Shown here: piece after piece, positions 53,744-63,047 of the stretch
Position numbering within the stretch: position 1 is the stretch's first letter
How the letters are laid out: each line of letters starts with the position of its first letter
NCBI GenBank assembly: GCA_046349915.1
Contig: JAXMBL010000004.1
Span: 1,054,001 to 1,118,000 of the forward strand
Length of the DNA stretch: 64,000 bases
Direction: 5' to 3'
Origin: CAIXSC01 sp046349915
GTDB lineage: Bacteria > Planctomycetota > Planctomycetia > Pirellulales > Pirellulaceae
Made by a program: the position numbers and the translations under genes
Notes under the pieces: model-generated
Told to the model about the DNA's origin: nothing
Database searches by the model: none
Seen by the model: only the letters and a program-made list of their open reading frames with translations

Positions 53744-54709
53744 TCAGGCCGCCGGCCGCTGGGATTCGGCGGGGTTCGTGGGCGTCGCCTTCGCACCTTT
53801 GCGAGTCGGCGGATCGCCCCGCCATCGACGATGCAGCCACCAATATTGGTCCGGCGTCCGTCGAATGGCGTCTTCAAGCCGTTGATTGTACCACCGAGTA
53901 AGCCCTGGAACACTGCCCAACTCGTCAGGCAATTGAGCGGGATCAGCCAGCCCTTCCAGACGAACCGTGTAATGGAGAGGGCGTCCGTCGCGAGCGTTGG
54001 AGATCACCAGCATCGGGGCTTTACTGCCCAGCGTGAACAGGGCGACCGCCTTGTGGCAAGAAGTTGGCTTGCCAAAAAAGTCGACCCAGCAGCCCTTGGG
54101 GCCCGCGAACTGGTCGGCCAAAAGCGTTACCTTGCCGCCGCGAGCCAGAAGGTCGGCGACCTGGCTGGCGCTCCCGTCTTTATCCAGGATGTACTGCCCC
54201 TTCTTTTCCCGGAACTTCTTCACCCATCGGTCGAGATAGCGATTGTCGAGCGTGCGGGCGATCGTGGAAGTCGAGAAACCGAGCAAGCCAATCAGAAAGC
54301 AACCAACTTCGAAGTTCCCGAAGTGACCAGAAACTAACACGATGGGGCGGCGGTCGAGCAGATAGCTGACGATTTCTCGCCGGCCAACGATCTTCACGTA
54401 CTTGTGCCAATTCGTCTCACGGATCTTACGCGGCGCATGGGCCACCTCGCAGACCATCAAGATCAAGTGTTCCCACATATGTCGACGCACGACTTGCCGC
54501 TCGCGGTCCGTCCACTGGGGAAATGCCAACCGCAAATTGTCGTCGACCGTCTTGCCGCGCAGGCGAAACACGTCGCTCATGAGGATCGCGACGCAGCGCG
54601 ACGCGGCCGCACAGGTCTCGATCGAAAACGTCTGGATGAGGCAGATGACGATCCGCAAGGCCAAATAAGCCCCGAAATCGGTCGACTGCTTGATGAACTT
54701 CCTTGTCAC
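53744..54709 (-). CDS. LpxL/HtrB-like lysophospholipid (lipid A) acyltransferase
   Basis: 321 residues, normal for the family. The catalytic His/Glu block is SGHFGNFEVG, then LDNRYLDRWVKKFREKKGQY and an ADQFAGPKGCWVDFFG block, and the late YWWLHRRWRG motif. These membrane-associated enzymes add secondary acyl chains to lipid A or related lipids. The N-terminal hydrophobic stretch (FGAYLALRIVICLIQTF) anchors it in the inner membrane. It is the first gene of the leftward run to the propeller gene. Acyl donor specificity is not visible. Confidence 0.9.
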   Translation of the reverse strand: MTRKFIKQSTDFGAYLALRIVICLIQTFSIETCAAASRCVAILMSDVFRLRGKTVDDNLRLAFPQWTDRERQVVRRHMWEHLILMVCEVAHAPRKIRETNWHKYVKIVGRREIVSYLLDRRPIVLVSGHFGNFEVGCFLIGLLGFSTSTIARTLDNRYLDRWVKKFREKKGQYILDKDGSASQVADLLARGGKVTLLADQFAGPKGCWVDFFGKPTSCHKAVALFTLGSKAPMLVISNARDGRPLHYTVRLEGLADPAQLPDELGSVPGLTRWYNQRLEDAIRRTPDQYWWLHRRWRGDPPTRKGAKATPTNPAESQRPAA

Positions 54710-54786
54710 CTTGGCTATCCTCCAACAGTGTTGGATTGTGACGAGTTTGGGGAATTCAGGGTAGATCGGTTTGAAGGGGAACTACG

Positions 54787-57700
54787 ATGCGTCGACGAAC
54801 TGCCTGCATTCCGTCGCGTACCACTCAGCGGCTCTCGGCTGTCTCCGTGACGGATCGGCGATTGGGGTGGCTTGCGACCGCTGCTTTCATGGTGCTGCTG
54901 ACGCCGCCCTCGGCGATCGCCGATCCAGGGACGACGCTCGTTCGGCTGCCGGTGACCCGAGATACTCGGGTTTCTACATACTCTGGGGAGGAGGCTGCCA
55001 ATTTGGGCGGATCGTCGCGGCTGCGATTCAAGTCCTATCAGGAATTTGTGCTGGTTGATTGCGATGTGGCGCCGTTGAAGGGGCGAGTGATTCGGCAGGC
55101 CACATTGTACTTGCGTTCGGAAGGGGATCGGCCGCTTGATCGAGTGACCGTAGGCTCGATTTCAGCCGACTGGGTCGAAGGCACGAATGATCGCGGCTAT
55201 ACCCCGCAGGATGGCGCCTCCAGCTTTCTCTGGCGGAAACACCCCGATGTGTCCTGGGCAGGTCCCGGAACCGATCTCTGTGCGGTCATTTTGGGTGCGG
55301 GCGGCAGCGTTTGGCGGATGTCCGATGCGTTCCCGCCGGATAAAGATAGTTGGCAGCGAGTGGCCGTGGACCCTCAAGTGATTGCTGCTCGCGTGGCTGG
55401 ATTGAGCGGCGGTTTCGTCGTGTTCGACGATACGGGTAGCGAATGGAAACGCGAAGGAGAGAAGTACGAGCACTTCTTGCTGCCGCCGCGAGTGGCATCG
55501 AGTCGCGAGGATCGCATTGACCGACGTCCTTACCTGCTGGTGCGGCTGGGCGAGGCGGACGAAACACCGCCTGGGGCTCTGCCGGAACTTCGTGCTTCGA
55601 CGCCAACGGCGAGCGAAGTGGACTCCGTCGCGATGTGGGTCGAATGGAATGAGGCCGTCGACGTCGGGCCCGCGGGGATCATCGGTTATCACGTTCTCGT
55701 TAACGGCCAGAGATTACCTCTCTATCGCCAGGTATTGTGCTCGGGAATCGAACCAGATGCATCAAGCCCGCGGACTCGAAGACTCGCCTTGCAGCTTGCC
55801 GACTGGTCGGATCGCGATTCGTTGACGTTGACGGTTCGGCCAGTGGATACGGTTGGCAACCTGGGACCTGCGGCGGAGTTGAAGGTAGCTCGGCCGCCAA
55901 ACAGACCGCGAGTGCAAATCGCTCAGTCTGTGACTCAGGAAAACGTTGTGGAGGCGGGTAACGCCGATGCGAAACCCATGGCGTCGCTGAACTGGCGAGG
56001 ACGACCTGTTCGATTGCTGCACTTGCTCGATAAAGTCGACTTGCGAACTGGGCAGAGAGTGAGTGCTGTTGATTCGAAAGCGGCCAAGGGCGCGGATGCT
56101 CGTTCGTCGAGCACGGGCGAAGGTGCGTCGACAGTTGCCGAAGATTTGGGGACTCTTGATCTCTTCGCTGCACGCAATGAGTGGCTGGGATTTCAGGTGC
56201 TGTTTTCGGCCCCATATAGCGGCATGACCCCGCGGTTGATTCTGGAGGGAACGGGACCTCAGATTCAAATTGAGGCGAGTCGTCTGGTGGGAGTGCGAGT
56301 GGGAGATCGGTTGATACCTGATCCGGCGGTCCCGGCTCGTTCTAAACTCGAGTTGTTGACACGGCGAGAAATTGACGAGGGAGCTCGCTGGGGCGCCTCG
56401 CTTGTCGAGTGGTTAGTGCCGGGCGATTTTCCGGCAGGTCGTCGGATAGGGAAACTCGTTTTTGCCGAGGGAAATGAACGGTTGGAGATCCCCGTAACGC
56501 TGACGGTGTGGCCATTCTCGCTGCCGAATACACTGTCGTTTGTGCCCGAAATGAACTGCTATGGATTGCCAGCGACCGCGACGCACGACGAGGAGCTGGA
56601 CTGGTATCGCATGGCGCATCGGCATCGCACCTGCCTCAATCGGCTCCCCTATCACCACAATGGCAGCGTCACTCCGGGATGTGCTCCGGCGTGGAATGGG
56701 CGCGAGTTCGACTGGAGAAAATGGGATGCTCGTTTTGGCCCGTTGTTTGACGGCAGTGCTTTTGCGGGTTCTCCTCGCGGCGAAGTACCGATCGAGGCGT
56801 TTTACCTGCCGTTGTTTGAGAATTGGCCGACGGCGATTGAACCGCACTTTAACGGTGATTATTGGGCTGATCGAGCATTGTCGGACGAGTATCGCCGCCA
56901 GTTCGTCGCAGCGAGTCGGGCGATTGCTGATCACCTGCATCGGCAACGTTGGGAGGGGACTCAGTTTCAGTTCTACTTGAATGGAAAGAATGAATACAAG
57001 CGGAACGGTTGGTCGCGTAGTACGTCGCCATGGACGTTGGACGAGCCGGCGAACTTTCAAGATTTCTTTGCCTTGCGATGGTTTGGCGAGGCGTTTCATG
57101 AGGGGATTCGGCAGACAAAGGGATCGGCGCGAATTGGGTATCGTGTCGATATTTCTCGTCCGCAGTGGCAACGCGAATCGCTTGATGGGTTGGTTGACTA
57201 CAACGTGGTGAATGGCGAGATACGCAGGTATCCGCGGATCGTCATGGAGCGGGCGCGACGCAACGGCGAGTGGTTAATGGAGTACGGGGCCGCCAATCCG
57301 GTGGACGCGTCCAACACTCAGCCAGCTGCCTGGTGCGTGGATGGCTGGTTGTTGGGGCTGCATGGGGTGTTGCCGTGGCAGACGATTGGCCATGCGGGTT
57401 CTTGGGATGAAGGCGATCCGCTCGCCTTGCTCTATCCCGCCAGCGCCAAACACGCATCGGGGCCTGGTCCGATCCCTTCTTTGCGACTGAAGGCATTTCG
57501 ATACGGTGAGCAGTTGGTTGAGTACTTGGCGATTTGGGAACGCGAGAAAAAGGCCTCGCGAGCTGAGGTGCGCACCGCGGTGCTCGAGGCGGCGCCGCTT
57601 GCGGGAAAACGCGAAGCGACTGGCTTTGTCGGGGGCGAGGATGCGGGGCGAGTTGCGTTTGAAGGGGTGATGCCATTGGGGTTGGAGAAGCTCCGAAGGC

Positions 57701-58557
57701 AATTAGGGCAGGAACTAGGAAAAAATCAGCGTTCGCCACTACAACCACCTTTGTTTAGGCCGCGAGCTCGACAAGTTCCACTGCCTTCCTTGATGGTGGC
57801 AGGTGGAGAATCGCCAATCTGGATGTCTCGTTTGCACGAACGGATCGGAACGCTGTCGTCTAACGCTGGGACGATGCCGAAAGCGCAATCTGAAGCCGCG
57901 AACCGCGGGAAGATGAGTAGTCGGCCTGCACCGATGACGTCGAGTGGCAAGGGAGATCGGTATGTCGACCGCCTTCAGGGCAAGCCGCAAGTCCGAGACG
58001 CCTTGATCGATCCTGAACAAGCCGATGTCCAGAGAGGTGCGGAGCCGAAGGATAACGCTTTGCGTCGAACGGAACGAGGAAACGCTTTTTTGCTTCGATT
58101 CGAACTTGACCGATTTCGAGGGCGACAGTCGAAATTGTCACGAGCGATTCTGCGAGTGCGAGTGTGGGATCCTAGCAGCATGGCATCGACTCGGTTGGAT
58201 GTCGTAGCAATCGATAGGAGTTGGGACGAGCAGGCGGTGACATGGCGGATGGCGACGGCGAACGAGCGCTGGCCGCAGGGGGAGTTCTTGTTGTCGACGA
58301 ATATGGCGCCAGCAGTGGCGAAGACGGTAATGCCTCCTGATCAAGGCAGCGATATTGCCGACCCGCCGATCGTCTTGGAGTGGGACGTCACGAAGTTGGT
58401 GAGCGAGTGGTTGGAGGGGAAGCGTGAGAATTACGGATTGGCGATCGTGCCCGTGGTCGATCGGACGATTGACGAAGGCCATTTCACTCGTCTCCAGGTG
58501 TATGGCAGCGAAGCGCGGGATGTGCGAGTTGGACCTGAATTGGAACTGCACTGGTAG
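54787..58557 (+). CDS. Exported DUF4091 protein with DNRLRE domains at both ends
   Basis: 1256 residues. The N-terminal signal (WLATAAFMVLLTPPSAIA) is followed by a DNRLRE-type beta-sandwich (about residues 60-260, RQATLYLRSEGDRPLDRVTV), a fibronectin-like stretch (ADETPPGALPELRAST), then a long middle with a DUF4091-like catalytic region (about residues 560-900, with DEELDWYRMAHRHRTCLNRL and GVLPWQTIGHAG). A low-complexity linker and a second DNRLRE domain (SRAILRVRVWDPSSMASTRL) close it. DUF4091 is a glycoside-hydrolase-like domain. It is probably a secreted carbohydrate enzyme; the substrate is unknown. Confidence 0.78.
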   Translation: MRRRTACIPSRTTQRLSAVSVTDRRLGWLATAAFMVLLTPPSAIADPGTTLVRLPVTRDTRVSTYSGEEAANLGGSSRLRFKSYQEFVLVDCDVAPLKGRVIRQATLYLRSEGDRPLDRVTVGSISADWVEGTNDRGYTPQDGASSFLWRKHPDVSWAGPGTDLCAVILGAGGSVWRMSDAFPPDKDSWQRVAVDPQVIAARVAGLSGGFVVFDDTGSEWKREGEKYEHFLLPPRVASSREDRIDRRPYLLVRLGEADETPPGALPELRASTPTASEVDSVAMWVEWNEAVDVGPAGIIGYHVLVNGQRLPLYRQVLCSGIEPDASSPRTRRLALQLADWSDRDSLTLTVRPVDTVGNLGPAAELKVARPPNRPRVQIAQSVTQENVVEAGNADAKPMASLNWRGRPVRLLHLLDKVDLRTGQRVSAVDSKAAKGADARSSSTGEGASTVAEDLGTLDLFAARNEWLGFQVLFSAPYSGMTPRLILEGTGPQIQIEASRLVGVRVGDRLIPDPAVPARSKLELLTRREIDEGARWGASLVEWLVPGDFPAGRRIGKLVFAEGNERLEIPVTLTVWPFSLPNTLSFVPEMNCYGLPATATHDEELDWYRMAHRHRTCLNRLPYHHNGSVTPGCAPAWNGREFDWRKWDARFGPLFDGSAFAGSPRGEVPIEAFYLPLFENWPTAIEPHFNGDYWADRALSDEYRRQFVAASRAIADHLHRQRWEGTQFQFYLNGKNEYKRNGWSRSTSPWTLDEPANFQDFFALRWFGEAFHEGIRQTKGSARIGYRVDISRPQWQRESLDGLVDYNVVNGEIRRYPRIVMERARRNGEWLMEYGAANPVDASNTQPAAWCVDGWLLGLHGVLPWQTIGHAGSWDEGDPLALLYPASAKHASGPGPIPSLRLKAFRYGEQLVEYLAIWEREKKASRAEVRTAVLEAAPLAGKREATGFVGGEDAGRVAFEGVMPLGLEKLRRQLGQELGKNQRSPLQPPLFRPRARQVPLPSLMVAGGESPIWMSRLHERIGTLSSNAGTMPKAQSEAANRGKMSSRPAPMTSSGKGDRYVDRLQGKPQVRDALIDPEQADVQRGAEPKDNALRRTERGNAFLLRFELDRFRGRQSKLSRAILRVRVWDPSSMASTRLDVVAIDRSWDEQAVTWRMATANERWPQGEFLLSTNMAPAVAKTVMPPDQGSDIADPPIVLEWDVTKLVSEWLEGKRENYGLAIVPVVDRTIDEGHFTRLQVYGSEARDVRVGPELELHW

Positions 58558-58575
58558 TGTTTTCGAGCAACGGCC

Positions 58576-60036
58576 TTAGGATTGCGACTCCGTGGCGTAT
58601 ACCGCGGCCAGTTCGCGCCTACGCCAGAGCCAGTTTCGACCTACTCGAGAGGCCTCTTGTTCTAATTGCTCGATTCGCCCGACCGCTACTCCGAACCAAC
58701 GCGAGATATTGTCGACCAGATCGAGCCAGCCTGGGATTTTGAGCCCCAGCCGCTCAAGAATGGGAGGAGTGTTGGCGGGGATAGTCCCCTTTTTGTCGGG
58801 GTGCAGTTGCCTTCCGGTCCAGTCGAGCAGTTCGAGGTAGGCGTCAAGCGTAAGGGACAAAAGTCCTTTGTTGGATGCCCGAGGAGCGGGAAAAGGCAAG
58901 AGTCCAGACAATGATTGACGGACTTTCTGGGCGAGAGAGTGAGTGGGGCTTTTGGCGACAGCGGATTGCTCGGATGTTGATCGTTGCTGATGAGGGCTGA
59001 TTTGAGCAAGCAGGCCGGTTTCGCTTGGCAGCGGTGACGCGACCGAGAGCTCGGCTGCTGGAGAGTGGGTGTTTTCAGCAGAGTTTTGGGTGGAGTTGAG
59101 CGAGGTTTGGGGCGCCTGGGATTCAACAGGGGCTTCGGCGGAGTTCGTCGTTGTTGTTTCGGTGGGATCGGTGGGGTCGGTAGGGGGCAGGTGTTCCCAT
59201 TCGATGGAGTCAGCACCTTCGAACCATTGAGCGAGGTGTTGTGTCAGTCGTTGTTCGGCGTCTAGCGTCAAGCGGCCAAGCCAGGAGTCGGCATCCGCGG
59301 GGTCCTCGCAAAGGACATCGACTGGTAGGCCGCCGTCTTGGGTAAGGGCTGAGATGTCGAGACCCATGGCGAGTGCGCGGGCCAAGCGTTGTTTGCGTCC
59401 GATAATCCGAGCTTGGGCGGAAGTGTAGTCCGAGGTTTCGGGAGTGTCGGCCATGCCGGCGCGAATGGGATTCAGATCGATGTAGAGGGCGCAGGCGAGT
59501 ACGGCGGCTTCATCGAGCAGGCGGACGCTCTTGAATCTCTCTTCGAAGAATCGACCGGTCTTTTCCGTTTCTCGATTTGCGCGACGGCCGATGTAAGAAC
59601 ACCAGATCTGCATGAGCCATGAGGGGTTTGACAGGCGATGTCGCAGCTCGAGCATTCGTTCGGGATTGTTGAGCCACTGCTCCAGTTCCTTTGGCTCGGG
59701 TTCCGACGCTGATCCGTCAGGTTCTACGCGTTCTGGGCAGACTTCCCACCATCGTCGCGCTACCTCCTCATCGGTCCATTGCTCAACCAAATCGGGACGA
59801 TTACGGAGCAGTAGATGAAGGTGGTTGTCCATGAGGCTGCATTTGAACAGATCGATGGCAAAGGCCCGCATGAGGAGTTTGAGTTTCTGCCAGATCCAGA
59901 TTTTTCGGTGTGAGTAGTCAATGTTATTGACGGCGTCGTAGCCGCAAAGATAGGCCTGTTGGACACAACGGTTGTGGAGGTGATAGACGCCAATCTCGGT
60001 TTGGGGCATAGCGATGGTACGGTTGAGAGAAGGCAT
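58576..60036 (-). CDS. Large Y1 (HUH) transposase, TnpA-REP-like
   Basis: 486 residues from the ATG at 60036, with GGAGG nine bases before it. The HUH motif is MDNHLHLLLRNRPD. The nucleophile Tyr is in ALYIDLNPIRAGM, the TnpA_REP hallmark. After about residue 250 a long Ser/Thr/Pro-rich and Gln-rich tail with another folded piece (WLDLVDNISRWFGVAVGRIE) adds more than 200 residues over a usual RAYT. All catalytic residues are kept, so it is probably active or recently active. A 1.25-kb repeat island lies just upstream (60276-61523). Confidence 0.82.
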   Translation of the reverse strand: MPSLNRTIAMPQTEIGVYHLHNRCVQQAYLCGYDAVNNIDYSHRKIWIWQKLKLLMRAFAIDLFKCSLMDNHLHLLLRNRPDLVEQWTDEEVARRWWEVCPERVEPDGSASEPEPKELEQWLNNPERMLELRHRLSNPSWLMQIWCSYIGRRANRETEKTGRFFEERFKSVRLLDEAAVLACALYIDLNPIRAGMADTPETSDYTSAQARIIGRKQRLARALAMGLDISALTQDGGLPVDVLCEDPADADSWLGRLTLDAEQRLTQHLAQWFEGADSIEWEHLPPTDPTDPTETTTTNSAEAPVESQAPQTSLNSTQNSAENTHSPAAELSVASPLPSETGLLAQISPHQQRSTSEQSAVAKSPTHSLAQKVRQSLSGLLPFPAPRASNKGLLSLTLDAYLELLDWTGRQLHPDKKGTIPANTPPILERLGLKIPGWLDLVDNISRWFGVAVGRIEQLEQEASRVGRNWLWRRRELAAVYATESQS

Positions 60037-60275
60037 GGCGAAGTCCTCCAAGGCAAGATTGTCCGGAATGCGTTAACTCCCGCTGATTCACCAAGTATTG
60101 AGATCACACCCGAGTGATCGAATTTGAGAGCAACGCGTAATGTCCCGCTAACAACACCTCTCGAAAACGCACGGGCGAAGCGGGCAAGGTTAATCGGAAA
60201 AATTTGCGAATAACCCAAGTTCCGCCAGTGAGAGTTCTCCGGTTGCTCTCGGAGTTCGTAGGGCTTGAGACCTAG

Positions 60276-61523
60276 TGGGACGGATCTGTTGGGACCGATC
60301 TGTTGGGACGGACCGATCTGTTGGGACGGATCTGTTGGGACGCATCCACCAATAATAAAGTCGAGAGCGAAAGTCGGGGAAAGTCGGGAGCATCCACCGA
60401 GATAGAAGAGCGTTGGAAGAGCGAGAGTAGGAAGGGAGAGAGCGTATAGTGGGACGCATCCACTAATCAAGAGAGTCGAAGTGAGCCGGGAGGACGAGAG
60501 TTGGGGAGAGAGTCGGGAGGAGAGTCGGAAGAGGAGAGTAGGAAGCATCCACGAGAGTAGGAAGCATCCACCGATAGAACGTTGGTTGCGAGCGATTCCG
60601 AATCGTGAATTCTCTGGGACCGGTGGGCGCTACCTATCGCTCCTACCTCTCGCTCTATCTCGCACTCGTCGTGGCGAGTATCGGGCTTGGGGTGTCGCGA
60701 AGGGTGAGTATAGGGATTATAGGAAGCATCCATCGATAGGGCGGTCGACGACGCAAACGCCTTCGAATCGTAATTCTCTCGGAAGGGTGAGTGCTACCTC
60801 TTGCGGGATGCGGGAGACGAGACTGCTGTTCTGACTTAGTGGGCGGTGGGAGTCTCCGATTCCGTCTTAGTGGATTAAGCCGTTCGGCTCTTGGATGCCG
60901 GTACTGTTGATGCATGTACCGAGATCTTCGCCTACCGAGCTCTCAAGTAGAAAGGGGCGTGGGCAGGAAGAAGAATAGGAGCAGAGTAGGAAGGGCAGAG
61001 CAGGAACAGCAGAGTAGGGAGCATCAGCAGAGTCGGAAGCATCCACCGATCGAACGCTCGATGCGAGCGATTCCGAATCGTGAATTCTCTGGGAAGGGAG
61101 GCTACTTCTTGCGGGATGTGGGAGACGAGACTGCTGCTCTGCCTTAGTGGGCGGTGGGCAAAGGGCGGCTCCGATTCTGGTGGGTGGCTCCGATTCTCCG
61201 GGTGGCTCCGATTCTCCGGGTGGCTCCGATTCTCCGGTGGCTCCGATTCTCCGCTCCGATTCTCCGTGTAACGCTTGGTGAGCGCGACTCCGAAACATGA
61301 ATTCTCAGGGAACGGTGGGTGCTTCCTCTCGCGGGTGCTACCACTCGCGACTCCTACCTCTCGCGACTCCGAGTCCGCCGAGTCTGCAACTCGCTCCGAG
61401 TCTCTCTCCCGAGCCTGCAGACGGTGGATGGCTCCGAGTATCGCCCGGGTATCGATGGATGGCTCCGAGTATCTCGATGGATGGCTCCGAGTATCCGATG
61501 GCTCCGAGTATCCTCCGAGTATC
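60276..61523. repeat. Repeat island upstream of the large Y1 transposase
   Basis: No credible gene lies between 60052 and 61648. Contents in order: a 14-bp tandem (TGGGACGGATCTGT and variants, 60276-60349); scattered GGAAGCATCCACC words (60541, 60560, 60722, 61035) in purine-rich DNA; two long similar modules of about 125 bases (60722-60850 and 61035-61160), with partial copies near 60560 and 61266; an 18-bp tandem GTGGCTCCGATTCTCCGG (61166-61265); and a tandem GGATGGCTCCGAGTATC (about 61425-61523). GGATGGCTCC on the right is close to the reverse complement of GGAAGCATCC on the left. Confidence 0.85.
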
Positions 61524-61648
61524 AGGCTTTTTGGGGTGAGCTTTTTTGGCTCTTCTCAGCGTATTTGGGGCTTCACTTTGGATACGACAGTCCCTACGAT
61601 TGCCACGTACTCGCGTGGGGCGCGTACTTAGAATGGAAGAGTATCCTT

Positions 61649-62773
61649 ATGAGCGCCCCCCTTGTTGACCCGTCTCCAGAGCGACTCGATGCGCTTCGAC
61701 TTGTCCTTATTCCCGGAGTCGGTCCTCTGACTCGCCGTGCACTCATTGAGCATCTGGGAGATCCCACTAGCGTCCTTAATTCTACTCGCGAGCAGCTGCT
61801 GCTTGTTCCCGGAATCGGAACAAAACTCGCGCAGCGAATCCTTGTCGCTCGACGTGAGATCGATGTCAACGAAGAACTCGACGTCTGCCAAGCCCATGGT
61901 TTGCGGATAATACTCGAATGCGACTCCGAGTACCCCGAACGATTACGTCAAATCCCCGACCCGCCGGGCGCGTTGTTTATCTCTGGCCGGCTACTCGCTC
62001 AAGATGTTCTCGCTGTCGCGATCGTTGGCACTCGACACGCCACCCACTACGGTTTGCAAACGGCAGAGCGTCTGGCGGGTTCTTTGGTGAAAGCTGGTTA
62101 CACAGTGGTCAGCGGGTTGGCTCGCGGCATTGACGCCGCCGCTCACCGAGGCGCCCTCTCCGCGGGCGGCCGCACCATCGCAGTCCTCGGCAGCGGAATC
62201 TTGAATCTTTACCCGCCCGAACACACCCAACTCGCCGCCGATGTGCAGGCCAACGGCGCCGTGCTAAGCGAAGCACCGCCGCGCATGCCCGCATCGGGTG
62301 GCATGTTTCCTCAACGGAATCGCGTCATCACCGGATTGAGCCTGGGAACTATCGTTGTTGAGGCAGCCGAGCGTTCCGGTGCACTCGTTTCCGCGACGCA
62401 CGCAATGGAGCAAGGACGCGAGGTTTTCGCGGTTCCTGGACGCATCGATAGCCGCATGTCCCGCGGTTGTCATCAACTGCTCCGTGACGGAGCAACCTTG
62501 GTTGAGTCGATCGACGATGTGCTCGAACAACTAGGGCCGCTCACCGACATCGCCAAGCTCGCCGATGGCCGTGAGGTACGCCATGCCGCCGAATTACAAC
62601 TCAACCCCTTAGAGCAACGCGTACTTGCCGCCATCGATCAAGAAGCTACTGGAATCGAGGCCGTCGTGGTGCGTAGCGGCTTGGCGGTTCATCGCGTACT
62701 CGCAACCTTGACCGTCTTGGAGATGAGACGCCTTATACGCCGGCCCAGCGGTAGTATGGTTTGTCGTGTTTAG
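61649..62773 (+). CDS. dprA: DNA-processing protein DprA
   Basis: DprA binds incoming single-stranded DNA and loads RecA in natural transformation. 374 residues from the ATG at 61649, the first start that gives a normal N-terminus, with GGAAGAG upstream; the longer open frame upstream runs through repeat DNA. An N-terminal HhH-like part (LVLIPGVGPLTRRALIEHLG) is followed by the Rossmann core with VAIVGTRHATHYG, SGLARGIDAAAHRGAL, FPQRNRVITGLS and AVPGRIDS. A winged-helix tail ends it. Whether the cell is naturally competent is not shown here. Confidence 0.93.
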   Translation: MSAPLVDPSPERLDALRLVLIPGVGPLTRRALIEHLGDPTSVLNSTREQLLLVPGIGTKLAQRILVARREIDVNEELDVCQAHGLRIILECDSEYPERLRQIPDPPGALFISGRLLAQDVLAVAIVGTRHATHYGLQTAERLAGSLVKAGYTVVSGLARGIDAAAHRGALSAGGRTIAVLGSGILNLYPPEHTQLAADVQANGAVLSEAPPRMPASGGMFPQRNRVITGLSLGTIVVEAAERSGALVSATHAMEQGREVFAVPGRIDSRMSRGCHQLLRDGATLVESIDDVLEQLGPLTDIAKLADGREVRHAAELQLNPLEQRVLAAIDQEATGIEAVVVRSGLAVHRVLATLTVLEMRRLIRRPSGSMVCRV

Positions 62774-62962
62774 TTGGCGCCACGAAAGAAAGATTGCAGC
62801 CAGGCATCCTTTCAATCCATCGCCCTCTGACTCCCCATCGACGTATACACCTCGATCTCGATTACGTAGAGTATTGGCATTCCCGCTGCGCTGTCGCGTG
62901 TAATGACATAGGCTGTCCCAACGCAGGACAAGGTCGCTAGGGCCGTTTGACGCGGACCGAAC

Positions 62963-62983
62963 CGACGGAAGGAAAGTCCGTCG
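62963..62983. repeat. REP-like palindrome, variant
   Basis: CGACGGA-AGGAAAG-TCCGTCG, in the 274-base gap between dprA and mtnA. It keeps the outer seven bases of the family at 5524 but has a seven-base loop. Nothing else was recognised in the gap. Confidence 0.65.
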
Positions 62984-63047
62984 AGCCTTGCCTCTTGTTG
63001 CGACCGAGCACATATTTCCTCCTGAAGTGAAGCACTTGATTCTCCCC

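Noticed and set aside
60276..61523. Possible CRISPR array
   Set aside because: Repeats are of several lengths and directly abut or nest, without regular unique spacers, and no cas gene is near.
61275..61631. Open frame of 118 codons in the repeat island and the upstream extension of dprA to 61319
   Set aside because: Both translate tandem repeats; dprA has a normal start at 61649.
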